From contig BFEA01000019.1 in the NCBI GenBank assembly GCA_003427395.1, forward strand, positions 2,983,157-3,006,132: a stretch of DNA of 22,976 bases, given 5' to 3'. Positions within the stretch are counted from its first letter, which is position 1; every line of letters begins with the position of its first letter. The stretch comes from Chara braunii (taxonomy: Eukaryota > Streptophyta > Charophyceae > Charales > Characeae). The notes under the pieces are model-generated. The model searched no databases and was not told where the DNA came from. It saw only the letters and a program-made list of their open reading frames with translations. Positions 8,169 through 17,961 of the stretch are shown here, one piece after another. The position numbers and the translations under genes were made by a program.

Positions 8169-9183
8169 TGCATTAACCCTGTTTAGAAGTAGCCTGGGGC
8201 CTAGAACTCAGCCCCAGGCAACGCGGACCTGAGTCGGTCTGTACTGGGCTGTGTGACCAAGACACGCCCAGGCCTGAGTCTGCTGCGTTTGGCTGTGTGA
8301 CCAAACGCCGCACATTGGAAATTCAAGGGTCAAAGTCAACTGTAGAGTCAAAGGTACCGCGCCCAGGCCCTTGGTTGGATACACTCACTTGTTGTGCGCA
8401 GGTACCCAGACAGCATCCAGGCCGGAGAGAATTCAGTTTCAGACCAATCTGGGTCCTTGTTTGCATTGAGATCTGGACGGTTGAGGGATGCAACATCTGG
8501 GGTCCAAACCCCGTGTCAACGCTACATAAGCGCTGGCTTGCTGGCTTTGACATTCATTCATTCTGTCTTTGGTCAATGCTGAGTTCACGCGTTGACGACG
8601 CGACGCTGGCTTGACGGTGCGACGCTAGTGGACGCTGGCTTTGTGCTGGCATTTGGGAGATTTGCGGCGACACGCTGCTAGCTCGGCATGGTGGCTGGCT
8701 GGCTACTGTCTTCAGGGCATGCTGACGTGGCAGCTGCCACGCGTTGTTGCTGACGTGGTTGCTGCCACGTGTTCTACTGTTGGGACTATATGACCGGCAC
8801 TGCTGTTCTGCTTCATCGTCACTTCAGGAGGAGATTAGGACTGTGGAGAGATCGTGGAAACGTACCTGGTTGTCTTCATGTCGACATGGCTCCAGCGCTG
8901 ATGAGAGACTGATTAGACGTGCCACGTAGCACACTGTAGGACTTCGGATATGTGTTCAAACTATTGATTATTTGAGGTGGTGATCGAGGAGGGAGCCCGA
9001 AGCAGGAGTGGGCCTTGTATTATTCCTCTCCTTCGTCTAATCTCCCTCCTCTCTCCTTCGTCTGTGTATGATTACCTCGTCTTATTCTTTCTAGAAACGA
9101 TTTTGATTATTGGTAATCATCAACGGCTTGATATTCTAGACTTCAATTGTTGACGAGTGTCTTCACGATCTGGGTTCATTGCA
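8169..9183 (+). repeat. 3' long terminal repeat
   Basis: A direct copy of 614-1631, 1015 bp long, with about 45 mismatches seen by eye and a 3-base length difference (GTAGTAGG versus GTAGG near 8935). It keeps TGCTGACGTGGCA at 8720-8732, a second box at 8748-8760 and the TATA-like site at 8786-8793. The palindrome of the 5' LTR at 1364-1377 is broken here by a G-to-A change (CCACGTAGC). Confidence 0.96.
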
Positions 9184-9247
9184 TAGGGCCTGTAGGCCCT
9201 TGTTTTCAGGCTTCTAGGCTGAAACGACACAGGGCCTGTAGGGCCCT
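9184..9247. repeat. 46-bp tandem repeat, right part
   Basis: Unit 9185-9230 is nearly identical to 565-610, and a partial next unit begins at 9231. Together with 516-613 this is the insertion site of the LTR element. The array may be part of the 5' region of the LINE that follows, but the LINE's true 5' end could not be found. Confidence 0.85.
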
Positions 9248-9422
9248 GAATTTCCGTCTGGTCGGGCAGACCGCCGACTGATCGGCCCAAATGGTCGGCT
9301 ACAATACGGCCGGCAGTCGGGGTCGGCGGTCGGCAGGGATGCAACCCTGACTTACCCTAAAAATATGAGATTTTCGTTTTTACCCATACGACAACCGTTG
9401 GTGCCAAACAGGTGCGAAAAGG
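9248..9422 (+). other. GC-rich foldback upstream of LINE ORF1 (possible LINE 5' UTR)
   Basis: No gene is seen. A perfect 10-bp inverted repeat, GACCGCCGAC (9269-9278) with GTCGGCGGTC (9322-9331), encloses further GTCGGC/GCCGAC copies able to pair in more than one way. An AT-rich stretch then leads to the ORF1 ATG at 9423. Position suggests a LINE 5' UTR, but no element boundary is visible. Confidence 0.4.
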
Positions 9423-10721
9423 ATGGAGGACAAGGAAGTGGGTTACATCACTAAACCAATGATTGATGATGCTACGGTGCTCGACGACAAACAAAGGTTA
9501 CAGACCATGGCAGAATTACACAAGCTGGGGCAAGAAGCGGAGTTGGCCTTCCTAGAAAACAAAAGAGCAAGGGAGGAGGCAAAGAAGGAGGCAAAGAAAT
9601 TGGCAGAAGAAGAGGGAAGGAAGGACAACGGAAAACAATAGAGCAGGGAGAGTGCAGCCAACAGTGACCATACCATGGAAGGGATGGAAGTGGGGGAGGA
9701 GGGATGTACATCCACTACAGGGGAGGGCAAGGGGATGGACTCACAGTCCTCTTTTAAATGAAAAATAAGTGATAGGGAGTCGGTGAGGGGGAACAGTGTA
9801 AGCCAAGGGCTCAAAAGGGCACACGCAGGAAGAGGGGAGGGGGAAGCCTACTCACAGCCAGGGCAGGATCAAGATTCGGGCAAAGACGAGGAGGACCAAG
9901 GACACAGCACCGACTAGGGAGATAGGATGGAGGCTACTCCCCAGGATTCTGGGGAGGCCTCATCCTCCTCATCGGACCACCAGTCAGGGCAGAATGAAGC
10001 AGCAGGAAGCAGCAGTTCCACAACCACCCCCCCGAGTGAGGGGACAAGGGAAGCAACAGAGGACTCAGTTGGGGGGGCACAGGAGGAGAGGTCAGAGGAG
10101 GGAGTGGATAAGATGTCGCAGGACTTGAATGATGAAGAGGATGAAGAAGAGGGTGAGGAGGATGAGGAAGAGTGGGAAGATGCGGAAGGAGAGGAAGAAC
10201 CAGAAACCCTTGCTCAGTGGATCAGGACAGTGCATAAATTAAGGTGGGAAAGACACATTGAATGTGAAATCCGCTTGGCTTACCACAAACACCTCCGAAA
10301 CCTGAAATAGGCCACAACAGCAGGAGAGGATGTCACAACAATGAACCACTTCGAATGGTTGAAAAAAGAGCAGGGAGTCAATGAATTCTACGCAGCGCAG
10401 TACGCATGGAAGGCCAGACCAGCTAATAATGACATTACGATACACAAGGCGGGATATACCAAGCAGTTCGTATGGCCCAAAACGTACCAGCCACAAGGCT
10501 TGAAAAGGTCGGAACAAAAACGCAAGGCACATCAAGAAGCGGCGGACAAGTCCAACAGTGGGGATCAGTAAACAGTTGATGCAACCAACAGAAGGGAAGA
10601 GGATGAGCAGATGGAGGAGGAGAAGAGACAGGCGGCGATTCTGGAAGCGCAGATCAATGTCCTCAAGGATCAGAACAGGGAGCTGGAGGCGGACACTATA
10701 AACCTGCACACACGGACATAA
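9423..10721 (+). pseudogene. LINE ORF1, N-terminal part, with in-frame stops
   Basis: One reading frame can be followed from the ATG at 9423 to 10721, interrupted by stops at 9639, about 9759, 9915, 10308, 10569 and 10719. The protein is very polar: a lysine/glutamate helix (EEAKKEAKKLAEEEGRK) near 9570-9630, a serine-rich stretch near 9940-10010, and a run of acidic residues (EEDEEEGEEDEEEWEDAEG) near 10130-10190. A clear coiled coil follows at 10600-10710. L1 ORF1 proteins normally form coiled-coil trimers that bind element RNA. No zinc knuckle or RRM is visible here. The assignment rests on position before ORF2 and on the coiled coil. Confidence 0.6.
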
Positions 10722-11230
10722 ACGTTGCGGCAAAGCTCTACGCGAGACACAACCCGGGCAAGAGAGTCATCCTTCCCTATCGCTGGAACAGTGGTAATTC
10801 TGATTGGGAAGTGGCTATTCAAAAGTCGCTTGCATTACTTACAGTAAAGGAAACCCACTGTTCTCAGGAGGTGCTCAAGGAGTTGATCTTTGAGGACCTG
10901 CCCATGAAGACACAAATATTGGGGGACCTCACACATGACCGGGAGGAATGGGACGACAAGGTTGGAAGTGGGTCAATGGTTGACTACATGCCTATTATGA
11001 TAAGATTACAGGAGAAGGATAGGCTGGCGGAGGATTTGGTCTGGATGTCGTGGCAGGTGGTGGAGACAATATCGTACGGCCTATTGGGTGGATCGGAGGC
11101 AGCTGAGTGGGTTGCGAGGGGGGCGACAATAGTCACTAGGACAAAAGCCTTCTTGTGGTTACCGGAATACATCGGCAACAAGATCGCACTGCTGTCAACG
11201 GAGATAGATTGGTCCCAAACAGGTTCTTGA
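10722..11230 (+). pseudogene. LINE ORF1, C-terminal part, shifted frame
   Basis: This segment is open in another frame from just after the ORF1 coiled coil, beginning near KLYARHNPGKRVILPYRW at about 10733, and ends at TGA 11228. It is about 165 residues with a normal amino-acid mix and predicted-looking helices (EWDDKVGSGSMVDYMPIMI, AEWVARGATIVTRTKAFLW). I do not recognise a family. Since ORF2 begins about 120 bases later, it is most simply the C-terminal domain of ORF1, moved out of frame by an indel near 10720. It could instead be a separate small ORF. Confidence 0.5.
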
Positions 11231-11355
11231 GGAGGCGGTTCTACAGGGGGAAGCAACAAGGAACATGACCAATGGAGGATGGTTTGAGTGAAGGGATAGC
11301 TAAGAGAAGAAGGACTATTGTCAATGTAGGACGAAGCGAACCAGAAATTTCAATC

Positions 11356-12304
11356 ATGTCACGGAATATTAACGGGATGGTACAAATATTGGAAAATAAA
11401 GATAAATCATAAATGGGAAAACGTACTGAAGTATTCAGATTGGTTTGAAAGGAGTCCACCAAATTTTATATGTATACAGAAAACTCATCTCACAGATACT
11501 CCGGAACACCAACGCATCCAGCAGCGCATCTTACAACAGCTAAGGTGGGTTAAAGCTAGCTTTTGGGCTACAACTCGTAGAGCGCACTCAACAGGAGTAG
11601 TAATACTACAAAAAAAAAGGTCGGCGGCGGCAAACAAAATAGTTCTACAAGACGCTACGGTAGATGAGGGAGATGGACGCTGGATAAAACTCAACTTTGT
11701 ATACCAGGAGGAGTTGTTCTCGCCGATCACGGTTTACTGCCCGAATACAGGACACCAAAGGTCAGAAATGCTACAATCACTACAGCCTCATATAGACGCA
11801 ACAAGGCACCTTATAATAACAGGGGAATGGAACGCCACCCTCGAACCAAGTAAGGACAGATTGTTAGGAGGAAGATCAAGTACGGGGGAGGGGCTGTCAT
11901 GGGATGAGGCCTTACTCATTCACAATCTCATGTCATCCAGGGACCTCATTGATCCATTTCGATTGCACTACCCGGATCAGAGGCAGTTCACCTTCTATAA
12001 AAGGAATCGTGGTCAGCACATGTCGGCGTCTAGGATAGACTACTTTCTCATTTTGCAAGGCCTAGTAGGGACACTGCATGGAATAGGGGACCTGCCATAC
12101 TGTAATTGCTTAGATCATAAGCCCATTTTCCTCCACCTCCTTTTCAACAAACATATACAGAGGGGTAAAAGTTTTTATAAGGTCAATAATTCTCTGTTTA
12201 AAACCCAAGAGTTGAAAGATGCTATACTGCAAGTATGCTTGGGATATGATGAAGAAACACAATCGTTTGAAGATCTCACGAACGATTTGTCGAAGCAACG
12301 TTAG
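11356..12304 (+). pseudogene. LINE ORF2 segment: AP-type endonuclease
   Basis: The domain is the apurinic-like endonuclease that nicks target DNA for target-primed reverse transcription. Visible motifs are SRNINGM at the start (ATG 11356), IQKTHL, ITVYCPNTG, GEWNATLEPSKDR, SRIDYFLI and CLDHKPIFL. The first block is in one frame and stops at TAA 11410, and the rest runs in the next frame to TAG 12302, so an indel lies near 11400. In the family the second motif is QETH with an essential Glu. Here it is lysine (codon AAA at 11480), and the GDFN motif is GEWN. Loss of the catalytic Glu would inactivate the enzyme on its own. The start is the ATG just before the first motif, the usual place for ORF2. 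Confidence 0.88.
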
Positions 12305-12306
12305 TA

Positions 12307-14322
12307 GTGGCTAGGCAGTTAGCGGCTAGAAGAGCGGCCAGAGAAAGAGAGCTGCAACGAGCGTTGCGCATTGCAGAGAGAAATCTAATTAACAATCCAG
12401 GAATGGAGATGTATGAGAAAATAATAGACTCGGCTAGAAGGGAACTGGGGGATTGGGAGCGATGGAGGGCCAGGGGATTGCAGATGAGGGCTAGAGTGAG
12501 AGAATGGGAGGAGGGAGAAAGAATGGCGAAGTTCTTCTTTCAAAAGATCAAAGCAAGAGGTAGGAATGCGCTGATAGAACAGTTGGATGGACCGCAAGGC
12601 CTGGAATCTAATCCAGAGGGGATGTTGACAGTAGCCTGCAACTTTTACAGGGACCTTTACACTTCAAGGGAGGGCGTTCAGGAACAACAGCAACTAAAAG
12701 AAGTCAGAAATAAGTTCTTGGCTTACCTAGACTGCACGCTGAAAGGGGACCAAGCAGAGATGTTGGATGCCCCTCTAACCCAAGACGAACTCAGAGAAAC
12801 CCTGAACTCAATGCCTCCTAATAAGACGCCAGGAAGGGAGGGGCTCACCAAGGAGTTCTGGCAGGAATACTGGCCCATCCTCGGCGGGGAATACGAGGCT
12901 TTTCTAAATCAGGCATGGCACAAAGAAGGCCTTGGCTTGGAATCCTCGTTGGGAGTCGTTACCCTTTTGTATAAAAAGGGGGACCCCAAGGATATTAGAA
13001 ATTATAGACCAATTACTTTTTTAACACTCACGCACAAGATAGTGGCTAAAGCTCTAGCGATTTGTTTGAGAAAGGTCACAAATAGATGTTTTCATCTGGA
13101 CCAAACGGGTTTCATACCGGGAAGATTATTTTGGATAACGTCATGAGGCTGTCGAAATCAGTCAGATATATCACAAATAAGAGGATCAACGAGGCAGTCC
13201 TCTTCTTTGATTTTGAAAAGGCTTACGACCAGGTAAACTGGAAATTTCTACAGCTATGCATGGAAAAGATGGGAGCTGGCCCTAACTTCTGTAAATGGAT
13301 CCGCGTTCTGCAATGACGCACAAGGACAGGTTCAGCTCAATGGTCATCTTTCTGAAAAGTATAAAATGTCCAGGTCGGTCAGACAGGGGGACCCACTAGC
13401 AGCCCCTATTTTTCTATTCATTATGGAGGCAATAGCCTTCTTCCTTAGGAAGGACCTCTCGATAGACCGCTTGATAGCAGAACCGGATCAGCAGGGACGC
13501 ATTATAACCTTACCTACGACGATATTATTTGTGGATGATCTGATAGTCCTCGTTAGAGCCACGAACACCTCATTCCAAGCCCTCACAAGAGCTATGGAGG
13601 GCTTTCAGTTGGCATCGGAAATGAAGATCAATTGGCCTAAAACAATAGGCTGGTGGCTCTCACATCATGATCAACAGAGTCAATCCCAGCCTCACAATTA
13701 TGGAGGCATGTCTTGGCTACCGTCGGATCAGCCGCTGAGATATTTGGGGATTAGGCTAAATGACACGGGTCCCCATCACTCCATGGCCCCAGAACAAATG
13801 ACGAAAATGTTAGCCAAAATGTCAGCCTGGTCGGACATTTACACAGCGCTGTTTGGGAGGGCATTAGTGTTAAACGCTTCTATTTTCTCAATGTTATGGT
13901 ATGTGGGAACGATATGGACTCCACCATCACAGTCGCTTCACAAGCTTACGAGGATGGCAACTGCGTACTTGTGGACGGCGAATCCCGACAAGACCAATTT
14001 TATATCAAAGGTGGCCTGGAGGCAAGTAATTCAATCAAAGGATCAAGGGGGGCTGGGTATTTTGGATCCCGCCCAACAGATCAGAGCACTTCAAACTAAA
14101 TGGGTCATCAAATTATTTACGCACCCCCATCTACGCTGGGTCCCCCTAGCATTGGCACACATACGGGGGATGGCGAGATACACAACTCCACCAAATATGG
14201 AGGGCACATTCTGGTTATTCTGCAAAGGTTGGGCCAAGAAGGGAATAACAAGAGCGCAGGGGGGTGGGGAAAACGACGCCAGGTCTTCGTACTGGGCCCA
14301 CATTCTTAAGATATGGGCCTAA
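12307..14322 (+). pseudogene. LINE ORF2 segment: non-LTR reverse transcriptase
   Basis: The reverse transcriptase would copy LINE RNA at the nicked target. Conserved blocks in order are MPPNKTPGREGLTKEFW, LLYKKGDPKDIRNYRPITF, DQTGFIPGR, FFDFEKAYDQVNW (motif A), SRSVRQGDPLAAPIFLF, and the catalytic FVDD at 13528-13539, with KINWPKT and RYLGIRL after it. The frame changes twice: near 13120, just after FIPGR, and back near 13313. Each fits a 1-base indel. The upstream part (12307-12560) is an arginine/glutamate-rich linker helix. The frame stops at TAA 14320, but homologous-looking sequence continues in the same frame. Length and order match plant L1 elements. Confidence 0.92.
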
Positions 14323-14742
14323 GTCTTCCCGGCAAGAGTAAGATATCTAAGAACGAGAGAGGAGGTTCTCAGGCAGCCTTTGTTTTGTAACCCGTGGTTG
14401 AAGGACTCTCAAGGAAAACCCAGAACACTTACAGCAAAGGACGCCAAGTGGGGGAATTAGTTGGAGCATGGGGTATGGCAAGTAAAGCATCTATGGTGAC
14501 AAACTCACAATAGGTGGAAAACGGGGAGGGAAATGAGTGAGGAAATGAAAGGTTGTCACAGGCTAACCGAGAATTTGAATAAAGTGCTTAGCTCCATACC
14601 CCAAGCATGGATGCAAATATTGTGGGGCCTGTTCAAATGGGACTGGGGTGACTGGGCAACTTGGACCTCAAGCTCGGAACCAGACCAAGCGTTCCGCATT
14701 CAACAGGAGGTAGGCCCAGCCAATCAGTGGCTGGAGGCATGA
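14323..14742 (+). pseudogene. LINE ORF2 connection region after RT
   Basis: The segment continues in the RT frame between TAA 14320 and TGA 14740, with further stops at TAG 14458 and TGA 14497. It shows PLFCNPWLKDSQGK and a KDAKWGN motif, typical of the part of plant LINE ORF2 between RT and the zinc domain. No enzymatic role is known for it. Beyond about 14740 the reading shifts to the next frame. Confidence 0.7.
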
Positions 14743-15746
14743 ACCCAGGCTTTACGGTTAGTCTATTGGACAAAGAAACCAGGGTTCCAATAACCATCAA
14801 CAAAAGTCTCCTCACGAAAGTCGGGGTGATTGAGACTGACGAATTCACAATTTTTGCTCCTACAACACCTATCCAAGATCTGGAAATTGATCCAGCACAC
14901 TGGGCATGGAACATCAAAGGGAATGGGCCAAGAACAGTTAACAGAGTTAACGTACTCCACTACACTACTAAATGGGGGTATCAGTTAAGAAAGGGATCAA
15001 CCCAGATGGATCAACCCCTGGCCGTGAGGTGGGAAAAGAGGGTGGGAATACCAAGACAACAAATAGGAAAATTGTCGTGGTCGATTTTGCACAGCATCAG
15101 GCTGAATAAAGTCCGAAGTATGCAGTGGCTCATTTTTCATGTCGCACTCCCAGTCAACGCCTGACTGTACGAAAAACGAAGCAGGAACAACAGAGATGTG
15201 AGGGAGCAAAACTGCGCCATGTGCACGGAAGGAGTACCTGAAACACTGGTTCACTGCCTACTGCACTGCCCGAAAGCGGAGTATGTTTGGTCCATAGCTC
15301 GAACCCTGTGGGATCACATCGCGGACTTCTCATTCCCAAGGAGCAAAAGAGTCCATCTCACAGGAACTGAAGTCCCGAGAGGATGGTACTCAAGCCATAA
15401 GTGCATTTACCAGTTGCTGAGACAATACACATTATGGACAGTATGGAAAAGAAGATGTCAACAAGTGATAGGTAAAAGGCCGTCAACCAGAATGGAAGCC
15501 AGAGCAACACTACATAATCTGCTACAGACGGACATTACAGCTCAATGGCAGCGAACCAAGAAGCAGGCAGCGGCTAACCCTGAAAAGGCCAAGGACATTC
15601 TCATGAAATTCCAGAACAGAGTATTGGCCAAACGTAAAGTAGCCACAATAGAGGGGCACAGACTGATCTTCCATTGGTTCAGAGAAGACCAACAAGACAT
15701 GGCAAATGGACACCAGGGGCAGACACAGCAACTGGCTTCACTATGA
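14661..15746 (+). pseudogene. LINE ORF2 C-terminus with RT-associated zinc-binding domain
   Basis: This frame runs from the overlap near 14661-14750 to the final TAA at 15744, broken once by TGA 15162. The middle part (RLNKVRSMQWLIFHVALPVN) leads to a cysteine/histidine cluster, CAMCTEGVPETLVHC then LLHC, at 15213-15273. This fits the RT-associated zinc-binding domain found at the end of many plant LINE ORF2 proteins, with W in the following YVWSIARTLW helix. After it comes a basic helical tail of about 150 residues. No RNase H domain was seen. The 14661 edge is only where the frame opens; the true junction with the previous segment is probably near 14740-14780. Confidence 0.85.
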
Positions 15747-15848
15747 ACAAGGGAAGTCAAAGCTCAGAAAGGGGAAGGAAATGGGTGAAGTGCAAGCAAT
15801 GGATCACAGGTTAAGACAGAGTCGCAAACGGCAGACCATAGGAAGAAG

Positions 15849-15951
15849 CAAAGGAACGTTGGAGACTAATGGCATTGAGAAGAAAGGGAAGGGTTTACAG
15901 CAAAGGAACTTTGGAGGCTATTGGCATTCAGAAGAAAGGGAAGGTTTAAGG
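15849..15951 (+). repeat. 52-bp imperfect tandem duplication in LINE 3' UTR
   Basis: Unit one at 15849-15900 and unit two from 15901 both begin CAAAGGAAC and share TTGGAG-CTA-TGGCATT-AGAAGAAAGGGAA, with a handful of differences and one base of length change. Confidence 0.85.
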
Positions 15952-16616
15952 TTTAAGGGGGGTAGGGTTTAGGGTTTAAAGAGGTATCCGTCTGCAATGA
16001 TCTGTGGGAGAAGAGATTCAAGTAGGATCTGCCTCAGGTAATGATACTACAAGTTAATGAGACTGCAAAGTATGCTGACCTGTAGAGAAGTACAGGTAGG
16101 TTTAAGGGTTTAAGGAGGTAAAAACATTGCTGGAAAGAGAGATTCAAGCTACGTCTGGTACAAGTCAAGGGAATACAAATGTAGTTATGGCATAGGTGAA
16201 CAATAGGGACCACATTGCAATACGGGGAGGGTACTAAGGTCGTTTCTTCAACTTTCTTGATATTCATGAGTTATATGACAGGTTACTATGGGTAACCTGA
16301 GAGGGAACGACCTAGTAAACAACGGAGACAGTATCGGTCTTTCTTGAAATTCATGTGTGATAAGGCAGGCTCTTAAGGAAAGGTCTGACAAGAAAGAATA
16401 TACCGGGCTTACGAGTTAAACTGCTGGTTGACGTAGAATAGGCTAACTTAGGCAGGGGGGAGGGGTGGTATATCCTTCCTCAGGGAAGTAATCAATGCCA
16501 CCCACTCAGACCTTCCACTCATCATGGGGAGGAGCGTGCGTGAGTAATTTTTGTTGTCAATTATGACTTGCCGGGGGAATAGGAACCGGACTGTTGCTCC
16601 CCAGAATGGCAGGAGC

Positions 16617-16634
16617 CAGAACCGAAAGGTTCTG
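16617..16634 (+). other. LINE 3'-terminal hairpin with GAAA tetraloop
   Basis: CAGAACC-GAAA-GGTTCTG is a perfect 7-bp stem capped by a GNRA tetraloop, ending seven bases before the A tail. In several LINE lineages a 3' stem-loop is the recognition signal for the element's reverse transcriptase; that role is inferred here. Confidence 0.75.
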
Positions 16635-16641
16635 TTAATTT

Positions 16642-16661
16642 AAAAAAAAAAAAAAAAAAAA
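16642..16661 (+). other. LINE poly(A) tail (20 A)
   Basis: A pure run of 20 A follows TTAATTT and marks the 3' end of the LINE. GGACGCTCTTTCG follows directly. No matching copy of that flank was found at the 5' side, so no target-site duplication can be claimed. Confidence 0.9.
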
Positions 16662-17874
16662 GGACGCTCTTTCGAATAGAACGCCCGCGCGTTGTATTTG
16701 AATGTTCCATGGGCAGAGTGCCTTGAAGAGGTAGTATACATGGGTTTTAAAGGGCGGGGAAGGGGGTATACATGGGTTTTGAAGAGGGTTTAATGGGGTT
16801 TTGACTTCCAAGGGGTATATTTCGGCTTGATTTTTTGTTTTTATTTTTTATTTCCGAGCCGGTAGGCCATGGGTCCTATAAATTCCGGTAGGAGTGACAT
16901 TTCGTGTTGGGCAGGCCTGGGAGGTGGTTTTTTATTTTGGTTTGACAAAGCAGACCTGAGCGAACTGGTGGTTTAACTGATTACACCGGGTGAACAGCAT
17001 GCAGGGAAATATAACTGGACCCAGCCCGTGCATAGCAATCAAGCGGGTGGCCAATGCAGAGCGTTATTTTATGACACTCTGTACGCCTCAAGAATTATTT
17101 AACGTCACAGAAGGACGGCAAATCATGAATTAGTGAATTGTTTAATGTTGCAACAGGACAACGTGGCCATCTCCAAAATTTCTTTCTATGGACTGCTGAA
17201 GCAGAGTGCATACTGCGCATGCATGCGTGACCTGCTCCCACATCATCATGTGCTCCATCTCATCAGCAGGCCCCATCCCATACACTGCCCTTCTTGAGGT
17301 TGCATGACACTCAACGCCTCATCAAAAGATGACTCTCAAGAAAAAGGCTCTTCCTCATGGTACGAAGACAATTAGACAGGAAGATAGGGTTGAGGCAACT
17401 TACTTGCTGACTCAAGCCGACCTTATGACTGGTCAATGCAGAGGAACTACAAGCCGATTCACCGCTACGGTGACACATGCCAAGTACCGTACCGATAAAA
17501 ACTCTCATTGCTCTTCCTTCACCTTTCCACCCGTCCAGTGTCCACCTAGCACGTGAGTCATCCAGCTGGCAAGAAGTCCATACACTGCCAGCCAACGCCT
17601 GGACGACACCAGGCCTCGTTACGTGTCGGCTAGGATGACGGTCTGCCAGACGAACTTCTTTGATACCAAATTGCAAGGAACCTGCCCATGAGAAGTAAAT
17701 TCATAAGCAGCATGAAGTCACTGATCAGCATGCATGGGGCGACCAGACTGAAACAAAATAAGAAGGACAAGATCACACCGATACAAGAAGAAGACACACA
17801 ATGCTGAAGTCTCTTGAATATGAAAGCCCTCTTCACAACTGGAACCATCAATCAATGCCACATCGGAGTCGTAG
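16662..17874 (+). other. Non-coding region with small repeats
   Basis: No gene is recognised. A foldback at 16671-16702 (TTCGAATAGAACGC against GCGTTGTATTTGAA, 12 of 14 positions) resembles the core of the inverted-repeat element at 18866-19095. A 32-bp-period repeat carries GTATACATGGGTTTT at 16734-16748 and 16766-16780. Open frames here (for example the minus-strand one at 17311-17676) show no protein family. Confidence 0.6.
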
Positions 17875-17891
17875 TTTTTTTTTTTTTTTTT
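17875..17891 (-). other. Poly(T) run, possible minus-strand retroposon tail
   Basis: Seventeen T in a row is followed by AGCAAAAGGAGGCCGGGAG. Read on the minus strand it is an A tail, which would place the body of a small retroposon at higher coordinates. No target duplication or recognisable body was found. Confidence 0.35.
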
Positions 17892-17961
17892 AGCAAAAGG
17901 AGGCCGGGAGTCCCTCCACATCTCAACCCGGAGTACTGGAGCCAATACCCAGCTTAGGCTC

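Larger units (their letters stand above)
614..9183 (+). mobile_element. Ty3/gypsy chromovirus LTR retrotransposon, full-length but non-autonomous
   Basis: This is a complete LTR element of about 8.57 kb. It has two direct LTRs of about 1.02 kb, starting TGCAGTAACCC or TGCATTAACCC and ending TTCATTGCA. A tRNA-iMet-type primer-binding site follows the left LTR. The internal order is gag, protease, RT, RNase H, integrase, chromodomain, which defines the chromovirus branch of Ty3/gypsy (Metaviridae). A likely 5-bp target duplication, ACAGG versus ATAGG with one mismatch, flanks it; the first A of the right copy is shared with the LTR end. By eye the LTRs differ at roughly 45 positions, mostly transitions, so the insertion is not recent. 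gag is open, but pol has several nonsense codons, frameshifts and a damaged RT, so it cannot work in cis. Confidence 0.97.
15747..16641 (+). other. LINE 3' untranslated region
   Basis: The stretch has no convincing gene. It is G-rich on the plus strand, with repeated GGTTTAAGG motifs and two telomere-like TTTAGGG copies near 15965-15977. It contains perfect hairpins at 16078-16097 (ACCTGTA/TACAGGT) and 16281-16297 (GGTTAC/GTAACC). An imperfect duplication of a TTTCTTGA-ATTCATG segment lies near 16245 and 16340. A frame at 15706-15972 overlaps it but looks like chance. Confidence 0.6.
9423..16661 (+). mobile_element. L1-type LINE retrotransposon, degenerate, with poly(A) tail
   Basis: The non-LTR element carries ORF1, then ORF2 with AP-type endonuclease, reverse transcriptase and a C-terminal zinc-binding domain, then a long 3' UTR, a terminal hairpin and a 20-base A tail at 16642-16661. 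The domain order matches plant L1-clade LINEs. The 5' limit is set at the ORF1 ATG only because the UTR boundary is not visible, and no target-site duplication of the sequence after the tail (GGACGCTCTTTCG) was found. At least ten nonsense codons and several frameshifts make it an old, inactive copy. Confidence 0.9.

Noticed and set aside
9395-9422. A second primer-binding site (TTGGTGCCAAACAGGTGC) implying another LTR element
   Set aside because: No LTR pair flanks it and the coding sequence that follows leads into a LINE, not gag-pol.
15706-15972. 88-residue frame after LINE ORF2
   Set aside because: It lies over a 52-bp tandem duplication and begins inside ORF2; no homology is visible.
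15964-15977. True interstitial telomere
   Set aside because: Only two TTTAGGG-like copies are present, inside a LINE 3' UTR.
17311-17676. Minus-strand 121-residue frame
   Set aside because: No recognisable domain, no splice or promoter support, and low-complexity overlaps.
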